Origin: an uncultured Colwellia sp.
GTDB lineage: Bacteria; Pseudomonadota; Gammaproteobacteria; Enterobacterales; Alteromonadaceae
Assembly (NCBI GenBank): GCA_913061365.1
Contig: CAJXUT010000001.1
Location: forward strand, 1 to 51,428
Direction of reading: 5' to 3'
Length of the DNA: 51,428 nucleotides
A program made the position numbers and the translations under genes. Numbering within the stretch: position 1 is the first letter of the stretch; every line of letters starts with the position of its first letter. The notes below the pieces were generated by a model that was not told the DNA's origin, did not search any database, and worked only from the letters and a program-made list of their open reading frames with translations. This document shows positions 1 to 10,180 of the stretch, one piece after another.

Positions 1-227
1 TACAATCTGAAAAGCGCCGTCAACACAATGCAAGCCGTCGCTCAATGATGCGTACTTTAGTTAAAAAAGTACTTTCAGCTATTGAAGCCGGTGATAAAGA
101 AGTAGCAACTAAAGAATTAGCTGCTGCTACGCCAATTTTAGATCGTTACGCAAGTAAAGGTCTTATTCATAAAAACAAAGCTGCTCGTAGTAAGAGCCGT
201 TTAAATGCTGCAATTAAAGCTCTATAG
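1..227 (+). CDS. rpsT: 30S ribosomal protein S20, C-terminal part (5' end outside window)
   Basis: In-frame translation from base 3: [23 protein letters not shown]...[22 protein letters not shown], the characteristic S20 sequence; the tracked ORF at 45 is an internal Met. Confidence 0.95.
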   Translation, partial: QSEKRRQHNASRRSMMRTLVKKVLSAIEAGDKEVATKELAAATPILDRYASKGLIHKNKAARSKSRLNAAIKAL

Positions 228-272
228 GCTAAATAGCACATTACGTTTTTCTGATTAATTAGAATAGTATTT

Positions 273-299
273 AAAAAACCGACTTATGTCGGTTTTTTT
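273..299 (+). terminator. Rho-independent terminator of rpsT
   Basis: aaaaaaCCGAC ttat GTCGGtttttt stem-loop with T-run. Confidence 0.85.
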
Positions 300-429
300 A
301 TGCCTAGAATTTGATCTAACTATATGAACATTTATATTTACACCTTATTAACATTTATATTCACTTCAACTATTGCACTCACCAAAAAATTTTCATAGTC
401 TCATAACGAAATAACAATCGAGACTGACT

Positions 430-2133
430 ATGACACTCTTTAAATTTAAAGCACCGCTAACAAAAATTGCGGCAATTGTATTACTTGCAACAACTTCGTT
501 AACAGCATGTAACCAACAAACAACTAATTCTACGACAGTAGCGCCTTCAAAAAACCAGCTGCAACCCGCTATTCAATTAGTTGATAATTACTCTGATCGT
601 CTAGATATATACAAAGAAGTCATCTTAACTGCTGATTTAAGTCATTTATCAGCAAACCAAAAACAAATGCTTGCCTTGTTAATTGATGCTTCAAAAATAA
701 TGGACGATTTATTTTGGCAACAAGCTTTTTCACAAGATAAGCAAACATTCCTTGCCGCTATTAAAGATGAGAAGGTTCGCCGCTTTGCAGAAATAAATTA
801 TGGTCCTTGGGATAGATTAGACGGCGATAAAGTTTTTCTAACTCAAAGTGAAAAGAAAGCACACGGTGCTGAGTTTTATCCAAAAGATATGACTAAAGCT
901 GAGTTTGAACAAGCCGATTTAGCCAATAAAGATGGGCTATATTCAATGATCAGCCGTAATGATGATGGAAAATTAGTAACCGTTGCCTACTCTGAATTAT
1001 ACAGTGATGAGATCAATCGTGCGGCTGCTATTTTAGAAAAAGCAGCAACATTTGCTGATGATAAAGAATTTGCTAATTATCTAATAATGCGTGCTAATGC
1101 TCTACGTACCGATGATTATCAAGCATCAGATTTAGCTTGGATGGATATGAAAAACAATCCGATTGATGTTGTTATTGGTCCAATAGAAAACTATGAAGAT
1201 CAATTATTTGGTTATCGCGCAGCTTTTGAAGCCTACGTATTAATCAAAGATTTATCATGGAGTAAAAAGTTAGCTAAATATGCTCAATATCTACCTGAAT
1301 TACAAAAAGAGTTACCTGTATCTAAAAAATATAAAGCTGAAGTTCCGGGCTCTGATGCTGACTTAAATGCTTACGATGTAATTTATTATGGTGGCCACTC
1401 AAACGCAGGTAGTAAAACAATTGCAATCAATTTACCTAACGATGAACAAGTACAATTAGAAAAAGGTACTCGCCGTTTACAACTGAAAAATGCAATGCGT
1501 GCCAAGTTTGATACCATAATGCAGCCTATAGCTGAAACGTTAATTGTACCTGAGCAACGTAAGAACGTGACTTTTACAGGTTTCTTTGCAAATACTATGT
1601 TTCACGAAGTTGCACACGGTTTAGGCATCAAAAATACACTCAATAATAAAGGTACTGTCCGCCAATCACTTAAAGAGCACGCAAGTGCTCTAGAAGAAGG
1701 TAAAGCTGATATTTTAGGTTTGTACATGGTACGCCAACTACTTGATAAAGGTGTCATTACAGAAGGAACATTAGAAGAGTACTACACAACTTTTATGGCT
1801 GGAATATTCCGCTCTGTGCGTTTTGGTGCAAGTTCAGCACACGGCAAAGCTAATATGGTACGTTTTAATTACTTTCAAGAAGCTGGTGCGTTCAGCCGTA
1901 ATGAACAAGGCTTATATAGTGTGAATATGGATAAAATGACTGCTGCAATCGATTCACTTTCTAAGCTTATTTTAACTTTACAAGGGAATGGTGATTATCA
2001 AGGTGTGAATGATCTTGTTGCCAGTAAAGGGGTAATTAGCAAAACGTTATCAACTGATTTAGCACGTTTAGAAGCAGCTAACATTCCTGTTGATATTGTT
2101 TTTGAACAAGGTAAAAAAGTTTTAGGGCTATAA
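430..2133 (+). CDS. Putative lipoprotein, M49 (dipeptidyl peptidase III)-like zinc metallopeptidase
   Basis: Lipobox-like LTAC; MFHEVAHGLG (HExxH) plus EEGKADILGLYM (second zinc-ligand Glu motif); DVIYYGGHSNAGSKTIAINLPND segment as in M49-like/NUDT3-type proteins. Confidence 0.7.
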   Translation: MTLFKFKAPLTKIAAIVLLATTSLTACNQQTTNSTTVAPSKNQLQPAIQLVDNYSDRLDIYKEVILTADLSHLSANQKQMLALLIDASKIMDDLFWQQAFSQDKQTFLAAIKDEKVRRFAEINYGPWDRLDGDKVFLTQSEKKAHGAEFYPKDMTKAEFEQADLANKDGLYSMISRNDDGKLVTVAYSELYSDEINRAAAILEKAATFADDKEFANYLIMRANALRTDDYQASDLAWMDMKNNPIDVVIGPIENYEDQLFGYRAAFEAYVLIKDLSWSKKLAKYAQYLPELQKELPVSKKYKAEVPGSDADLNAYDVIYYGGHSNAGSKTIAINLPNDEQVQLEKGTRRLQLKNAMRAKFDTIMQPIAETLIVPEQRKNVTFTGFFANTMFHEVAHGLGIKNTLNNKGTVRQSLKEHASALEEGKADILGLYMVRQLLDKGVITEGTLEEYYTTFMAGIFRSVRFGASSAHGKANMVRFNYFQEAGAFSRNEQGLYSVNMDKMTAAIDSLSKLILTLQGNGDYQGVNDLVASKGVISKTLSTDLARLEAANIPVDIVFEQGKKVLGL

Positions 2134-2151
2134 TTTAAAAATAATATTCAC

Positions 2152-2191
2152 CTGCTACTTCAATAGAAAATTTTATCTGTTGATGTAGCAG
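2152..2191 (+). terminator. Hairpin, probable terminator downstream of M49-like gene
   Basis: CTGCTAC ... GTAGCAG inverted repeat followed by T-rich tract (ttatttatttt). Confidence 0.5.
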
Positions 2192-2320
2192 TTATTTATT
2201 TTGCAAAAATAATAAAAAACACAAACTTTGTACTACTTACTCAAAACTGAGTAAACCTCTGCAATAAAAATGACTGAACTAGGGTCTTCTTAATACAATT
2301 CAAATTTACCTAGTTTTTTT

Positions 2321-2812
2321 ATGAAAAAAATAAAATATTTTTCAAGCATACTTCTCCTTCTACTTTGGTATATTCCAAATGCTGCTGCAGAAGGTCCCCC
2401 AACAGCACCCGCTTGGCAATTAACAACACAAGCAGGCGAATCAATTTCACTCAGTGATTATCAAGGAAAACCCGTTATTTTACATTTCTGGGCAACTTGG
2501 TGTCCTTATTGTAAAAAATTACAGCCTAAGTTAGTTGAACTGGAAGAAAAGTATCAACAATCAGGTATTAAAATTGTTTCAATTAGCTTTAATGAAGATG
2601 ATGGTGCTTTACCACAAGATGAGATTAAAAATAGGGGTTATGACTTTATTACGGCTGTTCATGGGGAGTCTGTTGCTAGCCAATATGGAGTTAGAGGAAC
2701 ACCAACGACTTTTTTTATTAATCGCCAAGGTCAAGCAATATATAAATCGACTAGTTCAGACATTAACAACCCTAACTTAGAGTTGGCAGTACAAGAAATT
2801 ATCAAACCTTAA
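2321..2812 (+). CDS. TlpA-like thioredoxin-fold protein (secreted/periplasmic)
   Basis: N-terminal signal peptide, FWATWCPYCKKLQPKL active site, cis-Pro region RGTPTTFFINRQG. Confidence 0.9.
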   Translation: MKKIKYFSSILLLLLWYIPNAAAEGPPTAPAWQLTTQAGESISLSDYQGKPVILHFWATWCPYCKKLQPKLVELEEKYQQSGIKIVSISFNEDDGALPQDEIKNRGYDFITAVHGESVASQYGVRGTPTTFFINRQGQAIYKSTSSDINNPNLELAVQEIIKP

Positions 2813-2837
2813 TAATTGGTATATTTATAACTGAGAT

Positions 2838-2872
2838 TTAAAAAAAGGAAGCATATAGCTTCCTTTTTTTAA
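2838..2872. terminator. Bidirectional terminator between tlpA-like gene and acyl-CoA dehydrogenase
   Basis: aaaaaaaGGAAGC atat GCTTCC-type stem (aaggaagcatatagcttccttttttt) with A/T runs on both sides. Confidence 0.8.
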
Positions 2873-2890
2873 TTAACGGCAAATACCCTA

Positions 2891-4696
2891 TTAGAAAGCA
2901 AAATCATTTGCACTGAGTGCCATCATAGATTCACTACCACTTTCAAGACAAGCAGCATGCCCTTTGGCTCTTGGTAAAATGCGTTGAAAATAAAAGCGTG
3001 CTGTTTTAATTTTTGCTTGATAAAAAGCACTATCTTCATCACTTGACGCTAATTTATCTTGCGCCACTTTTGCCATTTTCGCCCAGAAATATGCCAGTGT
3101 TAAATAACCTGAATACATTAAATAATCTACCGACGCTGCACCAATTTCATCAGGATTTGACATCGCCTTTGCACCAACCATTTCAGTAATTTTTTGCCAA
3201 TCAGCACCAAAATCTGTAATCGGTTTGATGAACTCTAACATGTCTTCATTTTCACTATTCTCATGACAAAAAGCAGCTATTTCAGCACCAAATGGTTTTA
3301 ATATTTCCCCTTTTGAACCTAAGACTTTTCGAGCTAATAAATCCAGTGCTTGAATTCCTGTTGTTCCCTCATACAAACAGCTAATTTTTGTATCGCGCAT
3401 CAGTTGCTCCATGCCCCACTCTTTAATAAAGCCGTGGCCACCAAATACTTGTATACCATGGCTAGTACACTCTAAGCCTAACTCGGTTAAGAACGCTTTA
3501 GCAATTGGAGTCAGTAAGGCTAATTTTGATTCTGCGATTGCCTTTTCTTCTTCATTTACTTTATCAAGTGGCGCATGACCAACATCTACCAATTGTGATA
3601 AATAAGCAATTAATGCACGACCACCTTCAGCAATAGATTTTTGTGTAAGTAACATACGACGTACATCTGGGTGAACTATAATTGCATCAGCTGGCCCTTC
3701 TGGGTTTTTAACACCTGACAATGAGCGCATTTGTAGTCGATCTTTAGCATAAGTTAGTGCCCCTTGAAATGATGCTTCAGCTGCGGCAACACCTTCAGTA
3801 GCAACACCTAAACGCGCTGCATTCATAAAGGTAAACATACAATTTAAACCACGATCAATTTCACCAATTAAGTAGCCTTTAGCACCATCAAAATTAATTA
3901 CACAAGTTGCATTAGCATTAATTCCCATTTTATGTTCAATTGAGCCACAACTAACGGCATTTCTATCACTAACTTCACCTTCATCTGTTATGTTGAATTT
4001 AGGAACAATAAATAGTGAAATACCTCGGCTACCCTCTGGTGAACCTGGAATACGGGCGATGACTATATGTACAATATTATCTGATAAGTCATGTTCACCT
4101 GCTGAAATAAAAATCTTAGTTCCCGTTAGTGAATAACTACCATCATCATTAATTTCTGCTTTAGTACGCAGCATACCTAAATCTGTACCGCAATGAGGCT
4201 CTGTTAAGCACATAGTGCCTGTCCATGAACCTTCAACTAACTTTGGCATAAAGATATTTTTTTGATTATCAGTACCGTGTGCTTCAATTGTTGCTAATGC
4301 ACCATGGCTTAATCCAGGATACATAGCAAAACTATGATTAGCACTAGAGAAAAATTCTGTAATAGCTGTATTTAAGGAGTGCGGTAAACCTTGACCACCA
4401 AAGTCAACATTTTGCGCTAATGTTGGCCAACCGCCTTCAACATATTGTTGATACGCTTCTTTAAAGCCATCAGGAGTGGTTACATTACCATCTTTCCAAG
4501 TACATCCTTGCTCATCACCACTTTGATTAATTGGAGCAACAACTTGTTCTGTAAACTTGGCTGCCTCTGCAATAATAGCATCGATCATATCTAGGCTGGC
4601 ATCTTCATACCCAAGTCGTTGATAGTGACCGTCACAATCAAATAACTCTTGCATTACAAACTTCATATCTCTAATCGGTGCTTTATATTCAGGCAT
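2891..4696 (-). CDS. Acyl-CoA dehydrogenase (about 600-aa class with C-terminal extension)
   Basis: MCLTEPHCGTDLG, FGGHGFIKEWGMEQLMRDTKISCLYEGTTGIQALDL motifs of acyl-CoA dehydrogenases. Confidence 0.9.
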   Translation of the reverse strand: MPEYKAPIRDMKFVMQELFDCDGHYQRLGYEDASLDMIDAIIAEAAKFTEQVVAPINQSGDEQGCTWKDGNVTTPDGFKEAYQQYVEGGWPTLAQNVDFGGQGLPHSLNTAITEFFSSANHSFAMYPGLSHGALATIEAHGTDNQKNIFMPKLVEGSWTGTMCLTEPHCGTDLGMLRTKAEINDDGSYSLTGTKIFISAGEHDLSDNIVHIVIARIPGSPEGSRGISLFIVPKFNITDEGEVSDRNAVSCGSIEHKMGINANATCVINFDGAKGYLIGEIDRGLNCMFTFMNAARLGVATEGVAAAEASFQGALTYAKDRLQMRSLSGVKNPEGPADAIIVHPDVRRMLLTQKSIAEGGRALIAYLSQLVDVGHAPLDKVNEEEKAIAESKLALLTPIAKAFLTELGLECTSHGIQVFGGHGFIKEWGMEQLMRDTKISCLYEGTTGIQALDLLARKVLGSKGEILKPFGAEIAAFCHENSENEDMLEFIKPITDFGADWQKITEMVGAKAMSNPDEIGAASVDYLMYSGYLTLAYFWAKMAKVAQDKLASSDEDSAFYQAKIKTARFYFQRILPRAKGHAACLESGSESMMALSANDFAF

Positions 4697-4857
4697 AAGG
4701 GTATCTCCAATATTAATCTAGCAGTCCTACTCGACACTACAAATCAAGTGGTCAGACCTCGTATGAGTTTTTGATTAAATCATGTTATAAACATTTTCTC
4801 AAGTAAGAATAGTAATGATTTTTATAAAGTGGTTACTTTAAAAGTAAAATTTAGGCA

Positions 4858-4890
4858 TAAAAAAAGCGCAAAAAATGCGCTTTTTTTAAT
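4858..4890. terminator. Terminator downstream of DUF3010 gene
   Basis: aaaaaaAGCGCA aaaa TGCGCTttttttt stem with T-run. Confidence 0.8.
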
Positions 4891-4914
4891 AAGGATTAAG
4901 TTATCTAGTAGTGG

Positions 4915-5340
4915 TTACACTGTTTCTAAATAAGAAAAAACCGTAGTAAATGCTTGTTCTTGATACTGTTTTAAACCTGTATCTCTAAAGTCGATATCAA
5001 TTTGACTCTTAGCTAGTTCTTTTTTAATGAAAGTAGCTGACAGAACTTCAACATGTAATTCTTTGATTAATTGAATTGCCGCTTCTACTTTAAAGCCTAT
5101 AGGACCACCAGCAAACTTTCCTTTTAAAGCACGTCCTTTAATAAGTACATGGCTTACTTGGTAATCTTCCATTAACTTTGCAAAGGTAAACTGAAAATGC
5201 TGTACTTGCTCAGCTTCACCTGCGTTATCAAGGCTAATTTTTTGTACTCGCGTATGAGGAATATCATACAAATTATTTTCTTTAGACATAATACAAATAA
5301 TTGCATCATTACCTTTTATTTCAACGCCACATGCTCTCAT
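4915..5340 (-). CDS. DUF3010 family protein
   Basis: MRACGVEIKGNDAIICI...HVLIKGRALKGKFAGGPIGFKVEAAIQLI resembles DUF3010 proteins of gammaproteobacteria. Confidence 0.75.
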   Translation of the reverse strand: MRACGVEIKGNDAIICIMSKENNLYDIPHTRVQKISLDNAGEAEQVQHFQFTFAKLMEDYQVSHVLIKGRALKGKFAGGPIGFKVEAAIQLIKELHVEVLSATFIKKELAKSQIDIDFRDTGLKQYQEQAFTTVFSYLETV

Positions 5341-5468
5341 GGAAAAATCTCAACTTTTATAATTAGGCGCATTATAACGAATTTACTAAAATAAGAAAAT
5401 GGCACTTAACTGAACTTAACGTTATCATGACTAAAATGCTTTATTAACGATATAAATGGTTCAGTTAA

Positions 5469-6194
5469 ATGAAAAAAACATGTGTGGTTACCGGCGGTAG
5501 TTCAGGTATAGGTTTAAGTATTGTGAAACTATTTGAACAAAATAATTATCATGTTTTTAATTTAGACTTAGCGCCCTCTCCTGACGGTGAGTTTTGTCAC
5601 TGTGATGTGACCGATGTGAACCAAGTGAGCAATATCATCAATAATATTGCTCAGCAGCAGACAATTGACGTACTGGTTTCAAACGCAGGCATTCATTTTT
5701 CAGCCAATATAGAAAACACGTCAGAAGATGACTTTGATAAGGTTTTCAATATCAATGTTAAAGGCGCTTATGCCGCAGTAAAAGCGGTATTACCTAGCAT
5801 GAAAGCTAATAATAATGGCGCAATAATTCTCATGTCTTCCGACCAAGCCTTAATCGCTAAAAACAATTCTTTTGCCTATAACTTAAGTAAGGCTGCACTT
5901 GCTTCCATGGCAAAAACCACAGCGCTAGATTATGCTGAATTTAATATTCGCGCTAATGCTGTTTGCCCCGGTACTATTGAAACGCCACTTTATCACCAAG
6001 CGATTAATAATTATTGTGAAAAATCTGGCGCGGATAAAACTGAAATTCATCAAGAAGAAGCCAGCTTACAACCATTAAATCGCCTAGGTCAGCCAGAAGA
6101 AGTTGCTGAATTAGTCTTATTTTTAGCTTCTGATAAAGCTAAGTTTATTACAGGAAGCCTGCAGGTAATTGATGGCGGATATACTGCACAATAA
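5469..6194 (+). CDS. SDR family NAD(P)-dependent oxidoreductase
   Basis: TGGSSGIG, NAGIH, YNLSK active site, GG at C-terminus. Confidence 0.92.
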   Translation: MKKTCVVTGGSSGIGLSIVKLFEQNNYHVFNLDLAPSPDGEFCHCDVTDVNQVSNIINNIAQQQTIDVLVSNAGIHFSANIENTSEDDFDKVFNINVKGAYAAVKAVLPSMKANNNGAIILMSSDQALIAKNNSFAYNLSKAALASMAKTTALDYAEFNIRANAVCPGTIETPLYHQAINNYCEKSGADKTEIHQEEASLQPLNRLGQPEEVAELVLFLASDKAKFITGSLQVIDGGYTAQ

Positions 6195-6222
6195 TATTGA
6201 TTAAAAATAAACGAGTTATAAA

Positions 6223-7110
6223 GTGAAAATTATTGATCCTCACTTACATTTATTTGCACTTGAGCTAGGGCATTACCACTGGTTAAAGGCTGAAAATCCA
6301 CCTTTTTGGCCTGATAAGCAATGCATAAATAAAAGTTTCAATGAAACTGATTTACTACTTGAGGAACCGCTCTCTTTAGCTGGATTTGTTCATATTGAAG
6401 CTGGCTTTGATAACGAAAAGTCGTGGCGTGAACTTGAAGTGTTAGAAGAAATTTGTGATAAAGCTTTTCATACTATCGCTAATATAGATTTAACAACATC
6501 AAGCAATGATATTCTTGCAGTATTAAATAAATTAGTTGAACGCCCTTCTTTCGTTGGCATTCGTCATTTATTAGATGAACAAGCATTACCGCTTTTAAAA
6601 AACAAACAAGTACTTAAAAATATTAACCTACTCAATAACAAAGGTTTAATATTTGAAGTGCAACTATCGCTAACAGATCAAGAGGCAATTAATGCTTTGT
6701 GCGATGTTGTTGCTAGTAACACTAATATCAAATTCATTATTAATCATGCTGGCTTCCCACCTTTAAACGTTCACGCTAATGAATGGAAACATTGGCAAAA
6801 TAACTTAACAACATTATCTTCCTATCCCCATATTGCTATTAAGTGTTCTGGATGGGAAATGACAGATAGAGATTATCAAGCATCTTGGTTAAACAAAAAC
6901 CTCTCACTTATTTTTACTACTTTTGGCTCTGCAAGAGTGATGTTAGCCAGTAACTTTCCATTATGCTTATTTAGCCATAAAAGCTATCAGGCATATTGGC
7001 AATCAATAATATCAAGCAGCTTTTTTCAAGCCCTAAACGAGCAAGAAAAAAGCGCATTGTGTTATGACAATGCGCTCAATTGGTATTCAATGAACGAGAT
7101 ACTCAAATAA
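6223..7110 (+). CDS. Amidohydrolase family 2 (lactonase-like, COG3618 type)
   Basis: IDPHLHLF N-terminus, FIINHAGFPP, IKCSGWEM, VMLASNFPL motifs. Confidence 0.8.
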   Translation: MKIIDPHLHLFALELGHYHWLKAENPPFWPDKQCINKSFNETDLLLEEPLSLAGFVHIEAGFDNEKSWRELEVLEEICDKAFHTIANIDLTTSSNDILAVLNKLVERPSFVGIRHLLDEQALPLLKNKQVLKNINLLNNKGLIFEVQLSLTDQEAINALCDVVASNTNIKFIINHAGFPPLNVHANEWKHWQNNLTTLSSYPHIAIKCSGWEMTDRDYQASWLNKNLSLIFTTFGSARVMLASNFPLCLFSHKSYQAYWQSIISSSFFQALNEQEKSALCYDNALNWYSMNEILK

Positions 7111-7125
7111 ATTATTGTAGTAATT

Positions 7126-8301
7126 CTACTTGATTACAACATGCGGTGATTTCTTCACCACTTCATCATTTAACTCTATGCCTAATCCCGGTACTTCGGT
7201 TACTTGGAAAAAACCATCAACTGGTTGCGGATCTTGTAAACATAACTCACGGTTCCAATCTTTAATGGCATAAGTATGATGTTCATGTATTAAAAAGTTT
7301 GGAATAGCCGTTTCTAAGTGTAAAGAAGCGGCTGTAGCTACTGGGCCACCACAAACATGGGCTTGAATACGAATATCGTACACATCTGCATAATCACATA
7401 CTTTTTTCGCTTCAGTAAAGCCACCACATAAACCAACATCAGGCTGTAATACGTCAATACTTTGATCTTCAAAATAAGGTCGAACATCCCAACGATGATA
7501 TAAACGCTCCCCGCCAGCAATAGGTACATTAACGCGATCAGACACTTTTTTATGTACTGCAGGATTTAAGTAATTAACTGGCTCTTCATACATCATGCAG
7601 CCAACTTCTTCGATAACAGCGCCCATTTGAATCGCCGAAGCTGCACCCATTAATGAGTGTGATTCAAAAATGATATCAACATCTTCACCAACCGCATCAC
7701 GAATTGCACGCAATCTATCTCCAAATAAGCGCATTTGTGGTTTAGTAAATAATTTAGTGCGATCAAAAGATGAGCTGCCATCTTTGTTATAAACGATTGG
7801 ATCAACTTTAACAGCATCGTAACCTTCACTTACTGCTTTTAAGGCCGCTTGTGCATATTCTTCTGGTTCAATTAATTTATTAATTTCACTGTCCCAATCA
7901 AATTGTAATTGACTGGCGTAAGTACGTAATTTGTCGTTAACTTTGCCGCCTAACAATTGATAAACAGGTACGCCTAACGCTTTCGCTTTAATATCCCAAA
8001 GCGCTGTATCAATAGCACTCATCGCAGAATAAAGAACAGGCCCGCCACCTAGTCCCCAAAAGCTTTCTCTTAGCATACGTGACCACAGTAATTCGGTATT
8101 AAACGGGTTAAAACCAATTAATACCGCTTCACTAATTTCTTTGATCATAGCAGCGGCAGCGCTATGTCCCCAATCGTAAGCTAAACCTGCTTCGCCAACA
8201 CCACTAATACCTTCATCAGTATGTATACGAATAAAAACTGGGTTCCATGCCGTGCGTTTAGGACAATGAATATCAAATACTTCAATATGGGTAATTTTCA
8301 T
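7126..8301 (-). CDS. Enolase superfamily sugar-acid dehydratase (mandelate racemase/muconate lactonizing type)
   Basis: AMSAIDTALWDIKAKALGVPVYQLLGGK; EEPVNYLN; GGERLYHRWD; VLQPDVGLCGGFTEAKK; HVCGGPVATAASLH. Confidence 0.9.
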   Translation of the reverse strand: MKITHIEVFDIHCPKRTAWNPVFIRIHTDEGISGVGEAGLAYDWGHSAAAAMIKEISEAVLIGFNPFNTELLWSRMLRESFWGLGGGPVLYSAMSAIDTALWDIKAKALGVPVYQLLGGKVNDKLRTYASQLQFDWDSEINKLIEPEEYAQAALKAVSEGYDAVKVDPIVYNKDGSSSFDRTKLFTKPQMRLFGDRLRAIRDAVGEDVDIIFESHSLMGAASAIQMGAVIEEVGCMMYEEPVNYLNPAVHKKVSDRVNVPIAGGERLYHRWDVRPYFEDQSIDVLQPDVGLCGGFTEAKKVCDYADVYDIRIQAHVCGGPVATAASLHLETAIPNFLIHEHHTYAIKDWNRELCLQDPQPVDGFFQVTEVPGLGIELNDEVVKKSPHVVIK

Positions 8302-8385
8302 TTTTATCTCTTTAAATTAGGTTCTTCATTTTTCGAATCAATAAATTGCATATGTACGTTAAGCCACTATTCAACAAAATAAGAG

Positions 8386-9156
8386 TTACGAATTAAAATC
8401 TGGATGTGCTCTAGCCACTCTACGTAACATTGCTGGCCACGCGGTTTCTCCGCCTGTTTTTCCAGTATGTACAATGTTTGCTTGTGCCTTAATGCCATCA
8501 ATAATACTTTGAGGTGCATAGACTGGTTTCATGCCTGTAGCCATAACTTGCAATTGCACCTGACAGGCTCTAGTTAAATCATACATGTGCATAAAGGCAT
8601 CCCCAACCGTTTTGCCCAATGTGGCTGCACCATGGTTTCGCAATAGCATAAAATTGGCATTACCTAAGTCTTGTTGCAGTCTTAGTTTTTCATCTGCATT
8701 AACAGCAAGACCTTCATAATCATGGTAACTCATCGACGCAAGTGCAAACATAGAATACTGACTTAATGGCAGCAATCCTTCTTCAACACTTGCAACTGCA
8801 ATCGTTTCATTTGTATGAACATGCATTACACACATATCTTCATGGCGTGCTTCATGAATTGCACTATGAATAGTAAAGCCAGCAGGGTTAATCTCAAACA
8901 TACAATCTTTATCAATAATGTTACCTTCGATATCAATTTTAACTAAGTTTGATGCAGTAACTTCTTCAAATGCTAAGCCAAATGCATTAATCAATAAATA
9001 TTCTGTATCTGGAATACGGGCAGAGATATGAGTATGAATAAGATCATCCCAGCCGTGCATTACCATTAAACGATAACAAGCTGCTAAATCAACACGAGTT
9101 TGCCACTCTTGCGGTGACACTTTGTCTTTTAGGTTTATTTTTGGGAGTTCAAACAT
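8386..9156 (-). CDS. Class II aldolase/adducin family protein
   Basis: HTHISARIP, HVHTNETIAVAS, LLRNHGAATLGKTVGDAFMHMYDL motifs. Confidence 0.9.
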   Translation of the reverse strand: MFELPKINLKDKVSPQEWQTRVDLAACYRLMVMHGWDDLIHTHISARIPDTEYLLINAFGLAFEEVTASNLVKIDIEGNIIDKDCMFEINPAGFTIHSAIHEARHEDMCVMHVHTNETIAVASVEEGLLPLSQYSMFALASMSYHDYEGLAVNADEKLRLQQDLGNANFMLLRNHGAATLGKTVGDAFMHMYDLTRACQVQLQVMATGMKPVYAPQSIIDGIKAQANIVHTGKTGGETAWPAMLRRVARAHPDFNS

Positions 9157-9271
9157 TCGCTAATGCCTTGGTTAATTCATTCTATAAATAAATTCTACCT
9201 GAGCTAGCCCCTCGTATAAAGAAAGAGTTATCATAAGAACCAATTTCAAATCAATAAACGCTCTATTTGCT

Positions 9272-10024
9272 ATGTGTATTTTATTTTTTGCTATCAATCA
9301 ACATCCTAAATATCCTGTCATCATTTGTGCAAATCGCGATGAATTTCACGCAAGACCAACACAATCAATGCATTGGTGGTCAAATGATGAAGTATTAGCA
9401 GGTAAAGATTTACAAGCAGGAGGCACTTGGCTAGGTTTAAATAGGCAAGGACGATTTAGCGCACTTACCAATTTTCGCCAACCGCATTTGATTGACAAAA
9501 ACAAACAATCTCGCGGCGATCTAGTCTTGCAAGCATTGGCAAAGCAAGATGATGAAATGGCGCAATTATTAACAACTACATCGAATCAATATAACGGATT
9601 TAACTTAGTTTTCGGAGAGCTTAACAACCTTACCTGTTTTGATAACGTTTCACAAAAACATCAAGCCTTACGCTCTGGTTTTCATAGCTTATGTAATGGT
9701 GCGCTAGACGATATTTGGCCTAAAATGGCACTAGGACAAACTAACCTTGCTTCCGCCATTAACGATAAATCTTTAGATATTAATCAGCTTTTTACACTAA
9801 TGAAAAGTGATCAACAAGCGCAAACAGAGCATTTGCCCCAAACAGGCGTACCATTAAGTTGGGAACAACTATTAAGCTCTATTTTCATTGTTTCACCCGA
9901 ATATGGTACCCGAACAACAAATATTATAACTTTAGATAACGAAGGAAATGTTGATGTTTATGATCAAAGCTATAACGATCAAGGAGAATGCACGCAAACA
10001 CAAAGTTTTTCTATAGCACCATAA
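9272..10024 (+). CDS. NRDE family protein (TANGO2-like)
   Basis: MCILFFAINQHPKYPVIICANRDEFHARPT - the NRDE motif. Confidence 0.9.
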   Translation: MCILFFAINQHPKYPVIICANRDEFHARPTQSMHWWSNDEVLAGKDLQAGGTWLGLNRQGRFSALTNFRQPHLIDKNKQSRGDLVLQALAKQDDEMAQLLTTTSNQYNGFNLVFGELNNLTCFDNVSQKHQALRSGFHSLCNGALDDIWPKMALGQTNLASAINDKSLDINQLFTLMKSDQQAQTEHLPQTGVPLSWEQLLSSIFIVSPEYGTRTTNIITLDNEGNVDVYDQSYNDQGECTQTQSFSIAP

Positions 10025-10030
10025 AGTCAC

Positions 10031-10060
10031 ATCACCTTTAAGAGGTTAATGAAAGGTGAT
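10031..10060. terminator. Hairpin downstream of NRDE gene (possible terminator)
   Basis: ATCACCTTT ... AAAGGTGAT 9-bp inverted repeat; no strong T-run. Confidence 0.35.
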
Positions 10061-10180
10061 TGGATTGATTTAGCTGCTTGCTTAGCAAATGCTTCGAGTT
10101 CTTTCTTATTGATATTCTGCCTATCCTAAACCCTATATGGGTATTAATAATAGGCAGTTACACATATTTTATTACAGGGT

